From assembly GCA_009693055.1 (NCBI GenBank), contig SHYA01000001.1:62001-126000 (forward strand): a stretch of 64,000 nt of DNA, read 5' to 3'. This document shows, one piece after another, positions 24,949-32,887 of the stretch (position 1 is its first letter; every line of letters starts with the position of its first letter). The notes below the pieces were generated by a model that saw only the letters and a list, made by a program, of their open reading frames with translations, had not been told where the DNA came from and searched no databases. The position numbers and the translations under genes are program-made. The DNA is from Dehalococcoidia bacterium (GTDB lineage: Bacteria; Chloroflexota; Dehalococcoidia; Lucifugimonadales; SHYT01).

Positions 24949-24960
24949 GGCCCACCAGCG
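24949..24960 (+). repeat. right copy of the 12-bp direct repeat (GGCCCACCAGCG)
   Basis: Identical to 23702-23713; the two copies are 1,247 bases apart. The sequence directly following is the reverse complement of the T-arm motif that precedes the left copy. Confidence 0.65.
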
Positions 24961-25140
24961 GGGATTCGAACCGTTAGGCTTTCCTTGTAGGTATTGCCCT
25001 GCTTATCCCCCCTCAAGCCGTCCGATACCTGCTACCGGGCCCAGGAATAATGCAGGAATTGCTGAGATTGAGGTTCCTTAAGCGCGGCATATGATGCAAC
25101 TTGCCGGGCTTCCCGCGCCGCCTCGCCAACGGGGTCGGTG

Positions 25141-25146
25141 TATAAT
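25141..25146 (+). promoter_or_regulatory. TATAAT -10 box for the cobalamin adenosyltransferase operon
   Basis: An exact TATAAT, 26 bases before the ATG at 25173. No good -35 hexamer is visible at standard spacing. Confidence 0.55.
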
Positions 25147-25172
25147 CGTCCTGCGGCGGAGGCATCGGGCGC

Positions 25173-25733
25173 ATGGTCAAGATCTACACCAAGACGGGCG
25201 ACAAAGGGCAGACGGGGCTGCTGTACGGTGGCCGCGTTCCCAAGAACGACCCGCGCGTGGAGACCTACGGCCTGGTGGACGAGGCGTGCTCCGCCATGGG
25301 GCTGGGCCGCGCCCTCTCCAACGACGCCAAGGTCAAGGAGATCCTGCTCCACACGCAGCGGGAGTTGTTCACGGTCGGCGCGGAGCTCGCCACCGACCCC
25401 AGCGCGCGCGACTCCTTCCTGAAGCACTTCACGCCCGTGACGTCTGAAATGACCACCAGACTGGAGCGGTGGATCGACGAGCTGGACGCGGTGGTCAAGC
25501 TGCCGCCATCGTTCGTTATTCCAGGCGCGTCGCCCGCGTCCGCCGCCATAGACGTCGCCCGCACCGCGCTGCGCACCGCCGAGCGCCGCATCGTGGGACT
25601 CCACGAGGCGGGCATGCTGGCCAATGAGGAAGTGCTGCGGTACGTGAACCGCCTCGCCGACCTGCTGTTCATGCTGGCGCGCTACGAGGACCGGCGCCTG
25701 CCGCCCGAGCTGCTGACCGGTGCGCGCATATGA
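25173..25733 (+). CDS. cob(I)alamin adenosyltransferase, PduO/MMAB type
   Basis: A 186-residue ATP:cob(I)alamin adenosyltransferase, which forms adenosylcobalamin. N-terminal ATP loop IYTKTGDKGQTGLLYGG, ETYGLVDEACSAMGLG, FVIPGASPASAAIDVARTALRTAER and the C-terminal YVNRLADLLFMLARYED helix are all typical. The five-helix-bundle length is normal. GGCGGAGG lies upstream of the ATG. Its TGA overlaps the hisH ATG (ATGA), so the two are translationally coupled although metabolically unrelated. Confidence 0.95.
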   Translation: MVKIYTKTGDKGQTGLLYGGRVPKNDPRVETYGLVDEACSAMGLGRALSNDAKVKEILLHTQRELFTVGAELATDPSARDSFLKHFTPVTSEMTTRLERWIDELDAVVKLPPSFVIPGASPASAAIDVARTALRTAERRIVGLHEAGMLANEEVLRYVNRLADLLFMLARYEDRRLPPELLTGARI

Positions 25734-26362
25734 CGTCGTTGCGCGTCGCCGTCGTGGACTACGAGGCGGGGAACCTGCGCAGCGTCGCCAAGGCGCTGGA
25801 GACCGTGGGCGCGCAGCCCCTCGTGACCAGCCGCCCCCAAGACCTGCTGGCCGCGGACGCCGTGGTGCTCCCCGGCCAGGGCCGCTGCGACCAGGCGATG
25901 AAGGCGCTCCAGGCCAAGGAACTGACTGCTGCCGTCCTCGCAGTTATTCGTGAAGGAAAACCTTTCTTTGGCGTGTGCGTCGGCCTCCAGCTCCTGCTGG
26001 ACTCCTCGGAGGAGGGCGACGCCGCGTGCCTGGGCGTCATCCCCGGCCGCGTCCGGCGCCTGCCTTCCGGCCTCAAGGTGCCGCACATGGGCTGGAACCA
26101 GGTGACGTTTCACGGGGACCACCCGGTGTTTGCTGACATGCCGCAGGGAGGCTACTTTTACTTCGTGCACAGCTACTACCCTGACCCCACCGACAAGAGC
26201 GTGGTGACTGGCACCACCACCTACGGCCTGGAGTTCTGTTGCGCCGTCGCGCGCGACAACCTGGTAGCGACGCAGTTCCACCCGGAGAAGAGCGGCCCGC
26301 TTGGACTGAGGCTGTACGCCAACTTCGTGCGCATGGCCGCCGCGGTCGGAACGAGGCGTTAG
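25730..26362 (+). CDS. hisH: imidazole glycerol phosphate synthase, glutamine amidotransferase subunit
   Basis: 210 residues; releases ammonia from glutamine for HisF. Class I amidotransferase motifs: VDYEAGNLRSVAKAL, VVLPGQG, the nucleophile elbow FGVCVGLQLLLDSSEEG, HMGWNQV, YFVHSYYPDP and the His/Glu pair in ATQFHPEKSG. The start codon overlaps the stop of the adenosyltransferase. hisA follows after 59 bases; hisF is not in the window. Confidence 0.97.
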   Translation: MTSLRVAVVDYEAGNLRSVAKALETVGAQPLVTSRPQDLLAADAVVLPGQGRCDQAMKALQAKELTAAVLAVIREGKPFFGVCVGLQLLLDSSEEGDAACLGVIPGRVRRLPSGLKVPHMGWNQVTFHGDHPVFADMPQGGYFYFVHSYYPDPTDKSVVTGTTTYGLEFCCAVARDNLVATQFHPEKSGPLGLRLYANFVRMAAAVGTRR

Positions 26363-26385
26363 GGCCTCTTACTCCGAAGGGGAGT

Positions 26386-26407
26386 GCAGAGGGGCAAGCC
26401 CCTCTGC
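26386..26407 (+). repeat. perfect hairpin between hisH and hisA
   Basis: GCAGAGGGGC, AA, GCCCCTCTGC: a 10-bp perfect stem in the short hisH-hisA gap, 14 bases before the hisA ATG. There is no T-run, so mRNA processing or translation control is more likely than termination. Confidence 0.6.
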
Positions 26408-26421
26408 ATAGGCAGGTTCTC

Positions 26422-27162
26422 ATGGAAGTGATCCCGGCCATAGACCTGCGCGGTGGCAAGTGCGTCCGGCTCTACCAGGGCGACTACGCCAGGGAGCAGG
26501 TCTTCTCCGACGACCCGGTGAGCGTGGCGATGCGCTGGCAGCAGGAGGGCGCTCCGCGTCTCCACGTTGTGGACCTGGACGGCGCCGCAGAGGGAAGCCC
26601 TGGCAACCTGGCGGTTATCGGGCGCATCGCCAAGAGCGCCGCGATTCCAGTGCAGGTGGGCGGCGGGATTCGCACGCTCGCCACAGCCAGGCGGCTCCTC
26701 AAGCTGGGCGTGGACCGGGTCGTGCTGGGCACCGTCGCGGTTGAGAAGCCCGCCTTGGTGCGGCAGGCCGTGGAGCGCCTGGGGGCCGACCGTATCGTCG
26801 TCGCGCTGGACGCCCGCGACGGCAAGGTGGCCATCAAGGGTTGGCGCGAGCAGTCCTCCGTGGACGCGCTTGACCTGCTCCGCCAGATGCAGGCTGCGGG
26901 CGTGCGCGTGTTCATCTACACCGATATCGCCCGCGACGGCACCATGACGGAGCCGAACTTCACCGCCATAGCCAGGATGGCCCGCCAAGCGCCGGGACAG
27001 GTCATCGCGTCCGGTGGCATCAGCCGCGAGGAGCACCTTGTGCGGCTGGCACGGCTCGGCGTGGCGGGCGCCATCGTGGGCAAGGCCCTGTACACGGGTG
27101 GTATCATGCTTCCGAGTGCGCTGGCCGCCGTCTCGGCCACGCGGCGCACCGCCAAGAGGTAG
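26422..27162 (+). CDS. hisA: phosphoribosylformimino-5-aminoimidazole carboxamide ribotide isomerase
   Basis: 246 residues from ATG 26422; the longer open frame upstream overlaps hisH and has no family similarity. A (beta-alpha)8 barrel that isomerises ProFAR. Catalytic Asp region VIPAIDLRGGKCVRL, QVGGGIRT, VVLGTVAVEKP, the second catalytic Asp region FIYTDIARDGTMTEPN, and the phosphate-binding VIASGGIS and AIVGKALYTGGI. Follows hisH as in many his clusters. Confidence 0.96.
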   Translation: MEVIPAIDLRGGKCVRLYQGDYAREQVFSDDPVSVAMRWQQEGAPRLHVVDLDGAAEGSPGNLAVIGRIAKSAAIPVQVGGGIRTLATARRLLKLGVDRVVLGTVAVEKPALVRQAVERLGADRIVVALDARDGKVAIKGWREQSSVDALDLLRQMQAAGVRVFIYTDIARDGTMTEPNFTAIARMARQAPGQVIASGGISREEHLVRLARLGVAGAIVGKALYTGGIMLPSALAAVSATRRTAKR

Positions 27163-27181
27163 TGGGGTAGGAGAAGCAGCC

Positions 27182-27409
27182 ATGCCGCTGTATGAGTACG
27201 TCTGCCAACGCTGCGAGCAGGGTTTTGAGCTGTTGCGGCCCATGAGCCGGTCCACGCAGGGGGTTGCCTGCCCCACGTGTGAAGCGCCCGCCGTGCGCGT
27301 GCTCTCGGTTTTTGCCGCCTTCGCGACGGGCAGCAACGGGGAGTCCACGCCTGTCGCCGGAGGCGGTTGCGCCTGCGCCTCGGGCGGCGCGTGTGGCTGC
27401 GCCCGCTAG
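27182..27409 (+). CDS. FmdB-type zinc-ribbon protein
   Basis: 75 residues. N-terminal MPLYEYVCQRCEQGFELL, then PTCEAPAVRVLS: the CxxC...CxxC zinc ribbon of the FmdB/CxxC_CXXC_SSSS family. The C-terminus is Gly/Cys-rich (GGGCACASGGACGCAR), a common tail in this family, and may bind additional metal. GTAGGAG precedes the ATG. The function is unknown beyond a putative regulatory label. Its TAG stop shares the palindrome CTAG with the stop of the convergent SDR gene. Confidence 0.88.
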   Translation: MPLYEYVCQRCEQGFELLRPMSRSTQGVACPTCEAPAVRVLSVFAAFATGSNGESTPVAGGGCACASGGACGCAR

Positions 27410-28182
27410 ATCAGCGAGCGCGACTGGCCTCCGTCCACGTTCAGGCACACCCCGGTCATCAGGTCGGCGCGGTCCGAGCACAGGAACGCCACCGCCTCCC
27501 CGATCGGCCCCGGCCACCCGAACTTCCCCATTGGCAGGTGCCGCGCAACGAACTCGTCCACCACATGCGACGGACTGTTCTTCACGAACCGGTCCCAGCT
27601 CCCCTCCGGGAAGTGGATGGAGCCCGGGGCGACGGCGTTGAACAGCACGTTGTCCTTGGCGTACGTCACCGCCATGTGTTTGGAGAACGCGATGAGCGCC
27701 GCCTTGGCCGTCATGTAGGAGAGCGGGCCGCCGTACTCGCGCCCGTAGATGGACGCGATGCTGACCACGCGGCCCCATCGCCGCTCCCGCATCCCTGGCA
27801 GCACCAGCCGGATCAGCTTAACAGGCCCCAGCAGGTTGAAGTTCAGCGTCTCAAGCCAGTCCTCGTCCGTCGTGGAGCCAAAGTCCCGCCCGCCGACGGT
27901 CCCGCCCGCATTGTTGACCAAGATGTCCACCGGGCCGAGCGTTGACGTCGCCTCCTCGTGGAACCGCTTGAGGTCCCCTTCCACGGTCACGTCCGCCTTG
28001 ACGCCCAGGCTCCGCCCCTCAAAAGGAGCGAGCTCCTCCACCGTCTGGCGGAGCCGCTCGTCGCTGCGGGCGCAGATGGCGACGTGGCAACCCTCGCGGG
28101 CCAGCGTCAGCGCGATCTGGCGACCCAGGCCGCGGCTGCCGCCCGTCACCATTGCCACCTTGCCTTTGAGACCTAGCTCCAT
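27406..28182 (-). CDS. short-chain dehydrogenase/reductase
   Basis: 258 residues from ATG 28182 (MELGLKGKVAMVTGG). A classical SDR: cofactor motif TGGSRGLGRQ, NNAGG, the active-site region SIASIYGREYGGPLSYMTAK (Ser, Tyr-x3-Lys) and the C-terminal MTGVCLNVDGGQSRS. Arg after the glycine motif (ARSDERL) suggests NADP(H). The much longer upstream frame belongs to non-coding sequence and the antisense of the PLD-like gene. The substrate is unknown; 3-oxoacyl-ACP reductase-like family members are the nearest in style. Confidence 0.92.
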   Translation of the reverse strand: MELGLKGKVAMVTGGSRGLGRQIALTLAREGCHVAICARSDERLRQTVEELAPFEGRSLGVKADVTVEGDLKRFHEEATSTLGPVDILVNNAGGTVGGRDFGSTTDEDWLETLNFNLLGPVKLIRLVLPGMRERRWGRVVSIASIYGREYGGPLSYMTAKAALIAFSKHMAVTYAKDNVLFNAVAPGSIHFPEGSWDRFVKNSPSHVVDEFVARHLPMGKFGWPGPIGEAVAFLCSDRADLMTGVCLNVDGGQSRSLI

Positions 28183-28288
28183 ACGTGTCCTCCTGCTGCT
28201 GATGCCATGGTGCTGACGCTCCTGGCGCTGATGCGTTTGACCGCCCTTTACCAGCATTGTAGCAGCGCAGGGCGTCCTTGGCGGGCTG

Positions 28289-28294
28289 TATAAT
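28289..28294 (+). promoter_or_regulatory. TATAAT -10 box before the PLD-like gene
   Basis: An exact TATAAT, 27 bases before the ATG at 28322, with GGGGAGG between them. Confidence 0.55.
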
Positions 28295-28321
28295 CGCGCC
28301 ACACGGTGGGGAGGTACGGTT

Positions 28322-29013
28322 ATGGCTGCACAACAATCATCTGTGTTTTTGACCAGGACATCACACCCAAGGTGCTCGCAATAATCGAACAAGCGCGTAA
28401 GGAAGCGATTGTAGTGACCCCATTTGTACAACTTTGGGGCCACGCCCAGCGCAGCATCGAATTGGCATTGGTGAACCGAGCCAAGGTGCGGTTCATCGTC
28501 CGAAGCGACGGTGGGGACAAGCAGATGGAAAGTATCGCGTGGTTGCTCGAACATGGCGTCGAGGTCCTCGCCGTTGACGGGCTGCACGCCAAAATCTACA
28601 TGAATGAGAACGCCATCATTGTGAGTTCAATGAACTTCTACGGCTACTCAACGGATAATGCGATGGAGACGGGCCTGATGATAGTCAGCGCGGCGGATGC
28701 ACGGGCGCTGCGGGCCTATGTTTCCACCAAACTAATGTCCTTCGCCACGCCACTGAGCTTGGCTGGGTCGCGTGCGACGTTTGCTCCTCAACGCCAATCG
28801 AAGCTAGCCGAACGTACTGCGACCGGCCACTGCATCCGCCGTGGTGAGGACCTCCGCTACGACCCCGCAAGACCGCTGTGCGACAATTGCTACGAGATCT
28901 GGGCTGAGTACGGCGACGAAAACTACTCCGAAAAGTTTTGTCACGCCTACGGCCAGCCCGCCAAGGTGACCAAGGCACAGACTTTGTGCGTCAAGTGCCG
29001 CCGGCAGCGGTAG
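28322..29013 (+). pseudogene. PLD-like phosphodiesterase-domain protein with Cys-rich tail, frameshifted near its start
   Basis: The well-placed ATG (28322, with GGGGAGG upstream) reads MAAQQSSVFLTR and then shifts out of frame at 28355-28357. The neighbouring frame carries the protein: DITPKVLAIIEQARKEAIVV, FVQLWGHAQRSIELAL, and LHAKIYMNENAIIVSSMN, a PLD-type His-x-Lys motif with trailing Asn. One missing G (AGGGACATC to AGGACATC) would join them into about 231 residues. The C-terminal ~60 residues contain a Cys set (CIRRGEDLRYDPARPLC, DNCYEIW, CVKCRRQR) suggesting a zinc ribbon. An alternative start at 28306 stays in frame but adds an unlikely N-terminus. PLD-like single domains include nucleases and restriction-type enzymes; the role here is unknown. 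Confidence 0.7.
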
Positions 29014-29120
29014 GGTAACTACCACCCGCTTGTGACCGTGCGGTAAGCTGTCCTCATGGCTGCACACAGCATCGTTGACACCGACCCGGGCGCAGGGAAG
29101 CACCGTGGAGCCGGCACGCC

Positions 29121-29603
29121 ATGACGCAAGGCGGTACATGGCCCGAGATCGCGTGGGAGGAGCTGGACGCCCTCTACCGGGAAGCCATTCTTGACCACGC
29201 CCGCAACCCCAGGAACCGCGCGCCCCTCGGCTCGCCCACCGTCCAGGCCCACGTGCTCAACCCGTTCTGCGGCGATGAGGTGTTTCTTGACCTCGCGTTC
29301 CGCGACGGGCGCGTGACGGACGTCGGCGCCTACGGCGAGGGGTGCGCCGTTTCGCGGGCAAGCGCCTCCCTGATGTCCGGCCTGCTGCGTGGCAAGACGG
29401 TGGCGGAGACGCGCGCCCTCGCCGAGTGCTTTCAACACGTGATGCGCACGGGCCAGCCCTCCGACGCCGAGCGCAAGCTCCTCGGTGACGCGGAGGCACT
29501 GGCCGGGGTCACCAGGTTCCCGGTCCGCGTCAAGTGCGCCCTCCTCGCCTGGGAGGCCCTGGACGAGGCACTTAACCAGTATGAGAAAGGGCGCAAGTCC
29601 TGA
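29121..29603 (+). CDS. sufU: SufU-type iron-sulfur cluster assembly protein
   Basis: 160 residues. NifU-N fold with the three ligand cysteines: NPFCGDEV (C50, with Asp), YGEGCAVSRASASLM (C75) and RVKCALLAWEAL (C139). The insert between the second and third cysteines marks the SufU rather than the IscU branch. SufU takes sulfur from SufS and serves as a zinc-dependent sulfurtransferase or scaffold. No other suf gene is present here, which is unusual because sufU normally follows sufS. ATG at 29121; the ribosome site is weak. Confidence 0.93.
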   Translation: MTQGGTWPEIAWEELDALYREAILDHARNPRNRAPLGSPTVQAHVLNPFCGDEVFLDLAFRDGRVTDVGAYGEGCAVSRASASLMSGLLRGKTVAETRALAECFQHVMRTGQPSDAERKLLGDAEALAGVTRFPVRVKCALLAWEALDEALNQYEKGRKS

Positions 29604-29702
29604 TCACTTTCGCTCATTGATCACGGTTGCAGTTTGAGCCTTTCCTCAACACGCGGATAGCCCGTCTCCCACGCCTTGAAGCCCGCAAGCGCGTGTGCTA
29701 GC

Positions 29703-30266
29703 ATGCCTTTACACCCCTTAGGGAGGCCCGCCATCCCCGTCACCGTTCAGCCACAGCGCACCCCCGTCGCCCCGCCCGTCGTGGCGGTCAGCGTGCTCCC
29801 CCCGTATCACCGCAAGGCTTCGGCGCCGCTGATGAGGCGGGCGGCGCAGGCCGCCATCGCGGTGGGCAGCCGCGGTCAAGGCCCGGCAAGGGTCAGCGTA
29901 GCCGTCACCGACGACGAGACCATCCGCTCCCTTAACGCCCAGTACCGTGGCCTGGATGAAGTGACCGACGTACTCTCGTTCGGCTGGCAGGAGGCCGCGC
30001 ATGGCTTCCCGCCCACCCCCAAGCGGCAGGACAGCCTCGGTGAGGTCATCATCGCCTACCCCAGGGCGGCACGGCAGGCCGAGGAGCGTGGGCACACCGC
30101 TCGGAACGAGCTTGCGCTTCTGGTCGTCCACGGCGTGCTGCACCTCCAGGGGTACGACCACGAAAAGGCGGACGAGCAGGCGCGCATGCGTACCCTTGAG
30201 GCGAAGGCTCTGCGGCAAATGGGCATTCACCGCACGCTGCTCGGCGGAGGCGACCGTGGCCGGTGA
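29703..30266 (+). CDS. ybeY: endoribonuclease YbeY
   Basis: 187 residues from ATG 29703; a TTG at 29676 would add nine. The N-terminal ~30 residues are Pro-rich and not conserved in the family. The core shows SVAVTDDETIRSLNAQYRG, TDVLSFGWQ, LGEVIIAYPRA and the metal-binding HGVLHLQGYDH (three His). YbeY acts in 16S rRNA 3'-end maturation and ribosome quality control. It overlaps the dnaX start by 11 bases. Confidence 0.92.
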   Translation: MPLHPLGRPAIPVTVQPQRTPVAPPVVAVSVLPPYHRKASAPLMRRAAQAAIAVGSRGQGPARVSVAVTDDETIRSLNAQYRGLDEVTDVLSFGWQEAAHGFPPTPKRQDSLGEVIIAYPRAARQAEERGHTARNELALLVVHGVLHLQGYDHEKADEQARMRTLEAKALRQMGIHRTLLGGGDRGR

Positions 30267-31914
30267 GGTGCTGTACCGCCGCTGGCGGCCTCGCCGCTTC
30301 CAGGAGATCTCCGGCCAGGAAGTCGTGGTGCACACGTTGCGCCAGGCGGTCCTGCAAGGGAAAGTGGCGCACGCCTACCTCTTCTGCGGGCCGCGCGGAA
30401 CCGGCAAGACCAGCACCGCCCGCATCCTCGCCAAGGCGATCAACTGCCACGCGCCCAGTGACGGCGAGCCGGACGGCACCTGCCCCATGTGCCGCTCCAT
30501 TGACGAGGGGCGCGCGCTGGACATGGTGGAGATAGACGCCGCCAGCAACCGCCGGGTGGAGGACGCCCGCTCGTTGCGCGAGCGCGTCTTCGGGTCCGGA
30601 CCGGCTGAGGCCCGCTTCAAGGTGTACATCATTGACGAAGTCCACATGCTCACCGACGATGCGTTCAATACGCTCCTCAAGACCCTGGAGGAGCCGGCGC
30701 CGTGGGCCATCTTCATCCTCTGCACTACGGAGGCGCAGAAGGTCCTGGCTACCATCGTGTCGCGCTGCCAGCGCTTTGACTTCCGCCGCATCAGCACGGC
30801 GGACACGATTGCGCGCCTGGAGACTATTGCGAAGGCCGAAGGCTACGACTGCGAGCCGGAAGCGCTGGCGGCCGTCGCGCGCGCGGCCGGGGGCAGCCTC
30901 CGCGATGCGTGCAACCTCGTAGAGCAGCTCTCCTCAGCCTACGCTCGCAAGGTGACCATGGCGGGAGTGGAAGAGCTGCTTGGGCTGCGCGGCACCGAGT
31001 ACGCGCTTCCCCTCGTTCGGCACGTGCTCTCCCGCGAGGTGCCGCAGGCGCTGAGCCTGCTCAACACCGCCGGGGCCGCGGGCGTGGACTTGCGGGTCCT
31101 TCACCGCGCGGTCATGGAGCACTTCCGCGCGGTCCTGCTCCTGCGCTCCGGTGTCACCGAGTCGCTGGAGCTGTCCAAGGAGGCCGTTGAAGAGCTGCGC
31201 ACGCTTGCCCAGCGCGGGACTACGGCGCAAGTCCTGCGGGCCATCCGGGCCTTTGCGCAGGCCAACCTGAGGTCCACCGAGGGTGTGCCCTCCCTGCCGC
31301 TGGAGCTGGCGGTGGTGGAGGCGTGCGCCGAGCCGGAGCCAGTAGCGTTGCCTGCCAGACCGGCGCCTCCGCCCCGCGCCATAAGAGCGCCCGCCGCCCC
31401 TCCGCCACCTCGCGGGAGCCCTTCAGCACCGGCGAGCGGACAGCCCCGGCCATTTGCGAGCAAGGTGCCCGCCGGCGAGCCTGCGCGTCCGGTTCCCTCC
31501 CCGGGAGCAGGTCAACCGGCGCCGTCCCCTGACACCGACCCCACGCCGGCGCCGCGCGTGGCAGCCTCGCCGCAGTGGGAGGCGCTCCACAAGACGCTCA
31601 AGCTCGCCAAGGGGAAAAGGTTCAACCTGGGGGCTCTGCTCAACGACTGTAGCGAGCACCGGGTGGAAGGCGATACCTTGGTGTTGGTCTTCCGCAACTC
31701 GTCCAACATGGACCGGATGCGCGAGGAGATAGAGCAGCCGGAGATGCGCACGCTAGTACAGAAGGCGGTGCGGGACGCCTTCGCCGCCGACTACGAACTG
31801 AAGTTCGTCGCCAACAGCAACGGCGCGGCGCTCAAACCGCAAGGCTACCTGGTGCGCGAGGCGCTTCGCTTGGGGTCCCACATCGTGGGAGAGGAGACAA
31901 AGGAGGCCTCATGA
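30256..31914 (+). CDS. dnaX: DNA polymerase III subunit gamma/tau
   Basis: 552 residues from GTG 30256 (VAGEVLYRRWRP), with GGAGG upstream inside ybeY. AAA+ clamp-loader ATPase: Walker A FCGPRGTGKTSTARI, Walker B VYIIDEVHML, sensor 1 region CTTEAQKVL, SRCQRFDF arginine finger. The zinc motif retains three cysteines (INC, then CPMCRS); the fourth position appears to be Ser. A long Pro/Ala-rich linker (about residues 365-435) precedes a C-terminal tau-like domain. The family often makes gamma by frameshifting; I did not find an obvious slippery A-run. The TGA stop overlaps the ybaB ATG. Confidence 0.95.
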   Translation: MAGEVLYRRWRPRRFQEISGQEVVVHTLRQAVLQGKVAHAYLFCGPRGTGKTSTARILAKAINCHAPSDGEPDGTCPMCRSIDEGRALDMVEIDAASNRRVEDARSLRERVFGSGPAEARFKVYIIDEVHMLTDDAFNTLLKTLEEPAPWAIFILCTTEAQKVLATIVSRCQRFDFRRISTADTIARLETIAKAEGYDCEPEALAAVARAAGGSLRDACNLVEQLSSAYARKVTMAGVEELLGLRGTEYALPLVRHVLSREVPQALSLLNTAGAAGVDLRVLHRAVMEHFRAVLLLRSGVTESLELSKEAVEELRTLAQRGTTAQVLRAIRAFAQANLRSTEGVPSLPLELAVVEACAEPEPVALPARPAPPPRAIRAPAAPPPPRGSPSAPASGQPRPFASKVPAGEPARPVPSPGAGQPAPSPDTDPTPAPRVAASPQWEALHKTLKLAKGKRFNLGALLNDCSEHRVEGDTLVLVFRNSSNMDRMREEIEQPEMRTLVQKAVRDAFAADYELKFVANSNGAALKPQGYLVREALRLGSHIVGEETKEAS

Positions 31915-32216
31915 GCAACCGCCAGTTTATGCGCCAGGCCCAGCAGCTCCAGGCGGCGCTGCAAAAGGCCCAGGAGGAACTGGAAACCGCCACCGTGGAG
32001 GCCACTGCGGGAGGCGGCGTGGTCAGAGTGGTCGTCACCGGCAAGGGGCTCCTCCAGTCCGTCAAGATTGACCCGCAGGCCGTGGACCCGAAGGACGTGG
32101 CAATGCTGGAGGAGCTGGTGCTGGCCGCAGTCAACGAAGGGCAGCAGAAAGCCCAGGAAATGGCGCAGCGCAAGCTCGGCGCGCTCACCGGTGGGCTGAA
32201 GCTGCCGGGGCTGTAG
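31911..32216 (+). CDS. YbaB/EbfC nucleoid-associated protein
   Basis: 101 residues. A typical YbaB pattern: an N-terminal coiled coil (MRQAQQLQAALQKAQEEL), a central strand pair with GGGVVRVVVTGKG and IDPQAVDPKDVAMLEELV, and a C-terminal helix. Known members are dimeric DNA-binding proteins. The start overlaps the dnaX stop (ATGA). dnaX-ybaB-recR is a widespread gene order. Confidence 0.95.
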   Translation: MSNRQFMRQAQQLQAALQKAQEELETATVEATAGGGVVRVVVTGKGLLQSVKIDPQAVDPKDVAMLEELVLAAVNEGQQKAQEMAQRKLGALTGGLKLPGL

Positions 32217-32254
32217 CTCTTGGTGGAGCAGCGAGGCTCTGGAACGGTCCGACG

Positions 32255-32887
32255 ATGACGACGCCTCGTTGGCTCCCTGCGGACGCGCTCCCCGCCGTGG
32301 CTTCCGTCGCACGCCTGATCGAGGAGCTCCACAAGCTGCCCGGCATCGGCCCCAAGAGCGCCCAGCGGCTGGCGTACCAGGTCATCCGCATGCCCAAGGA
32401 TGAGGCGCGCGCCCTCGCCGAGGCGATCCTGGCGGTGAAGGAGGACGTCGGCCTGTGCTCGGAGTGCCAGAACATCACCGACCGCGAGCCGTGCGCCCTC
32501 TGCGCCAACCCCAGCCGCGACCACGCCGCCATCTGCGTGGTGGAGGAGGCGCTGGACGTGCTGGCCCTGGAGCGCACGCGGGTCTACAAGGGCCTGTACC
32601 ACGTCCTGCACGGCGTCATCTCCCCCATGAACGCCATCGGCCCGGAGGACCTGAAGCTCAGGGAGCTCCTGGGCCGACTGGAAAACGGCCAGGTGCGCGA
32701 GGTGGTGCTGGCCCTCAACCCCAACCTGACCGGCGAGGCGACCGCACTGTACATCCAGCGCCTCATCAAGCCGCTGGGCGTCCGCGTCACCAGGCTGGCC
32801 CGTGGCCTGCCGGTTGGCGGCGAGCTGGAGTACGCCGACGACCTGACCCTTATCCGAGCATTTGAAGGGCGCCAGGAGGTGCCGTGA
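32255..32887 (+). CDS. recR: recombination mediator RecR
   Basis: 210 residues. Helix-hairpin-helix LPGIGPKSAQRLAY, Cys4 zinc finger (CSECQNITDREPCALC), and a Toprim domain starting ICVVEEALDVLALE with the later ALNPNLTGEATALYI. RecR works with RecO to load RecA on SSB-coated gaps. Its TGA overlaps the recO GTG (GTGA), so the two partners are translationally coupled. Confidence 0.97.
   Translation: MTTPRWLPADALPAVASVARLIEELHKLPGIGPKSAQRLAYQVIRMPKDEARALAEAILAVKEDVGLCSECQNITDREPCALCANPSRDHAAICVVEEALDVLALERTRVYKGLYHVLHGVISPMNAIGPEDLKLRELLGRLENGQVREVVLALNPNLTGEATALYIQRLIKPLGVRVTRLARGLPVGGELEYADDLTLIRAFEGRQEVP

Larger units (their letters stand above)
24745..25172. other. gene-free stretch after the insert
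   Basis: About 430 bases. It contains the right copy of the direct repeat and, just after it, an inverted T-arm-like sequence (GGGGATTCGAACCG, 24960-24973). Near the right end there is an exact TATAAT. I see no gene. Confidence 0.6.

Noticed and set aside
25032-25604. 190-codon minus-strand frame opposite the cobalamin adenosyltransferase
   Set aside because: Antisense of a well-supported gene with biased composition and no motif.
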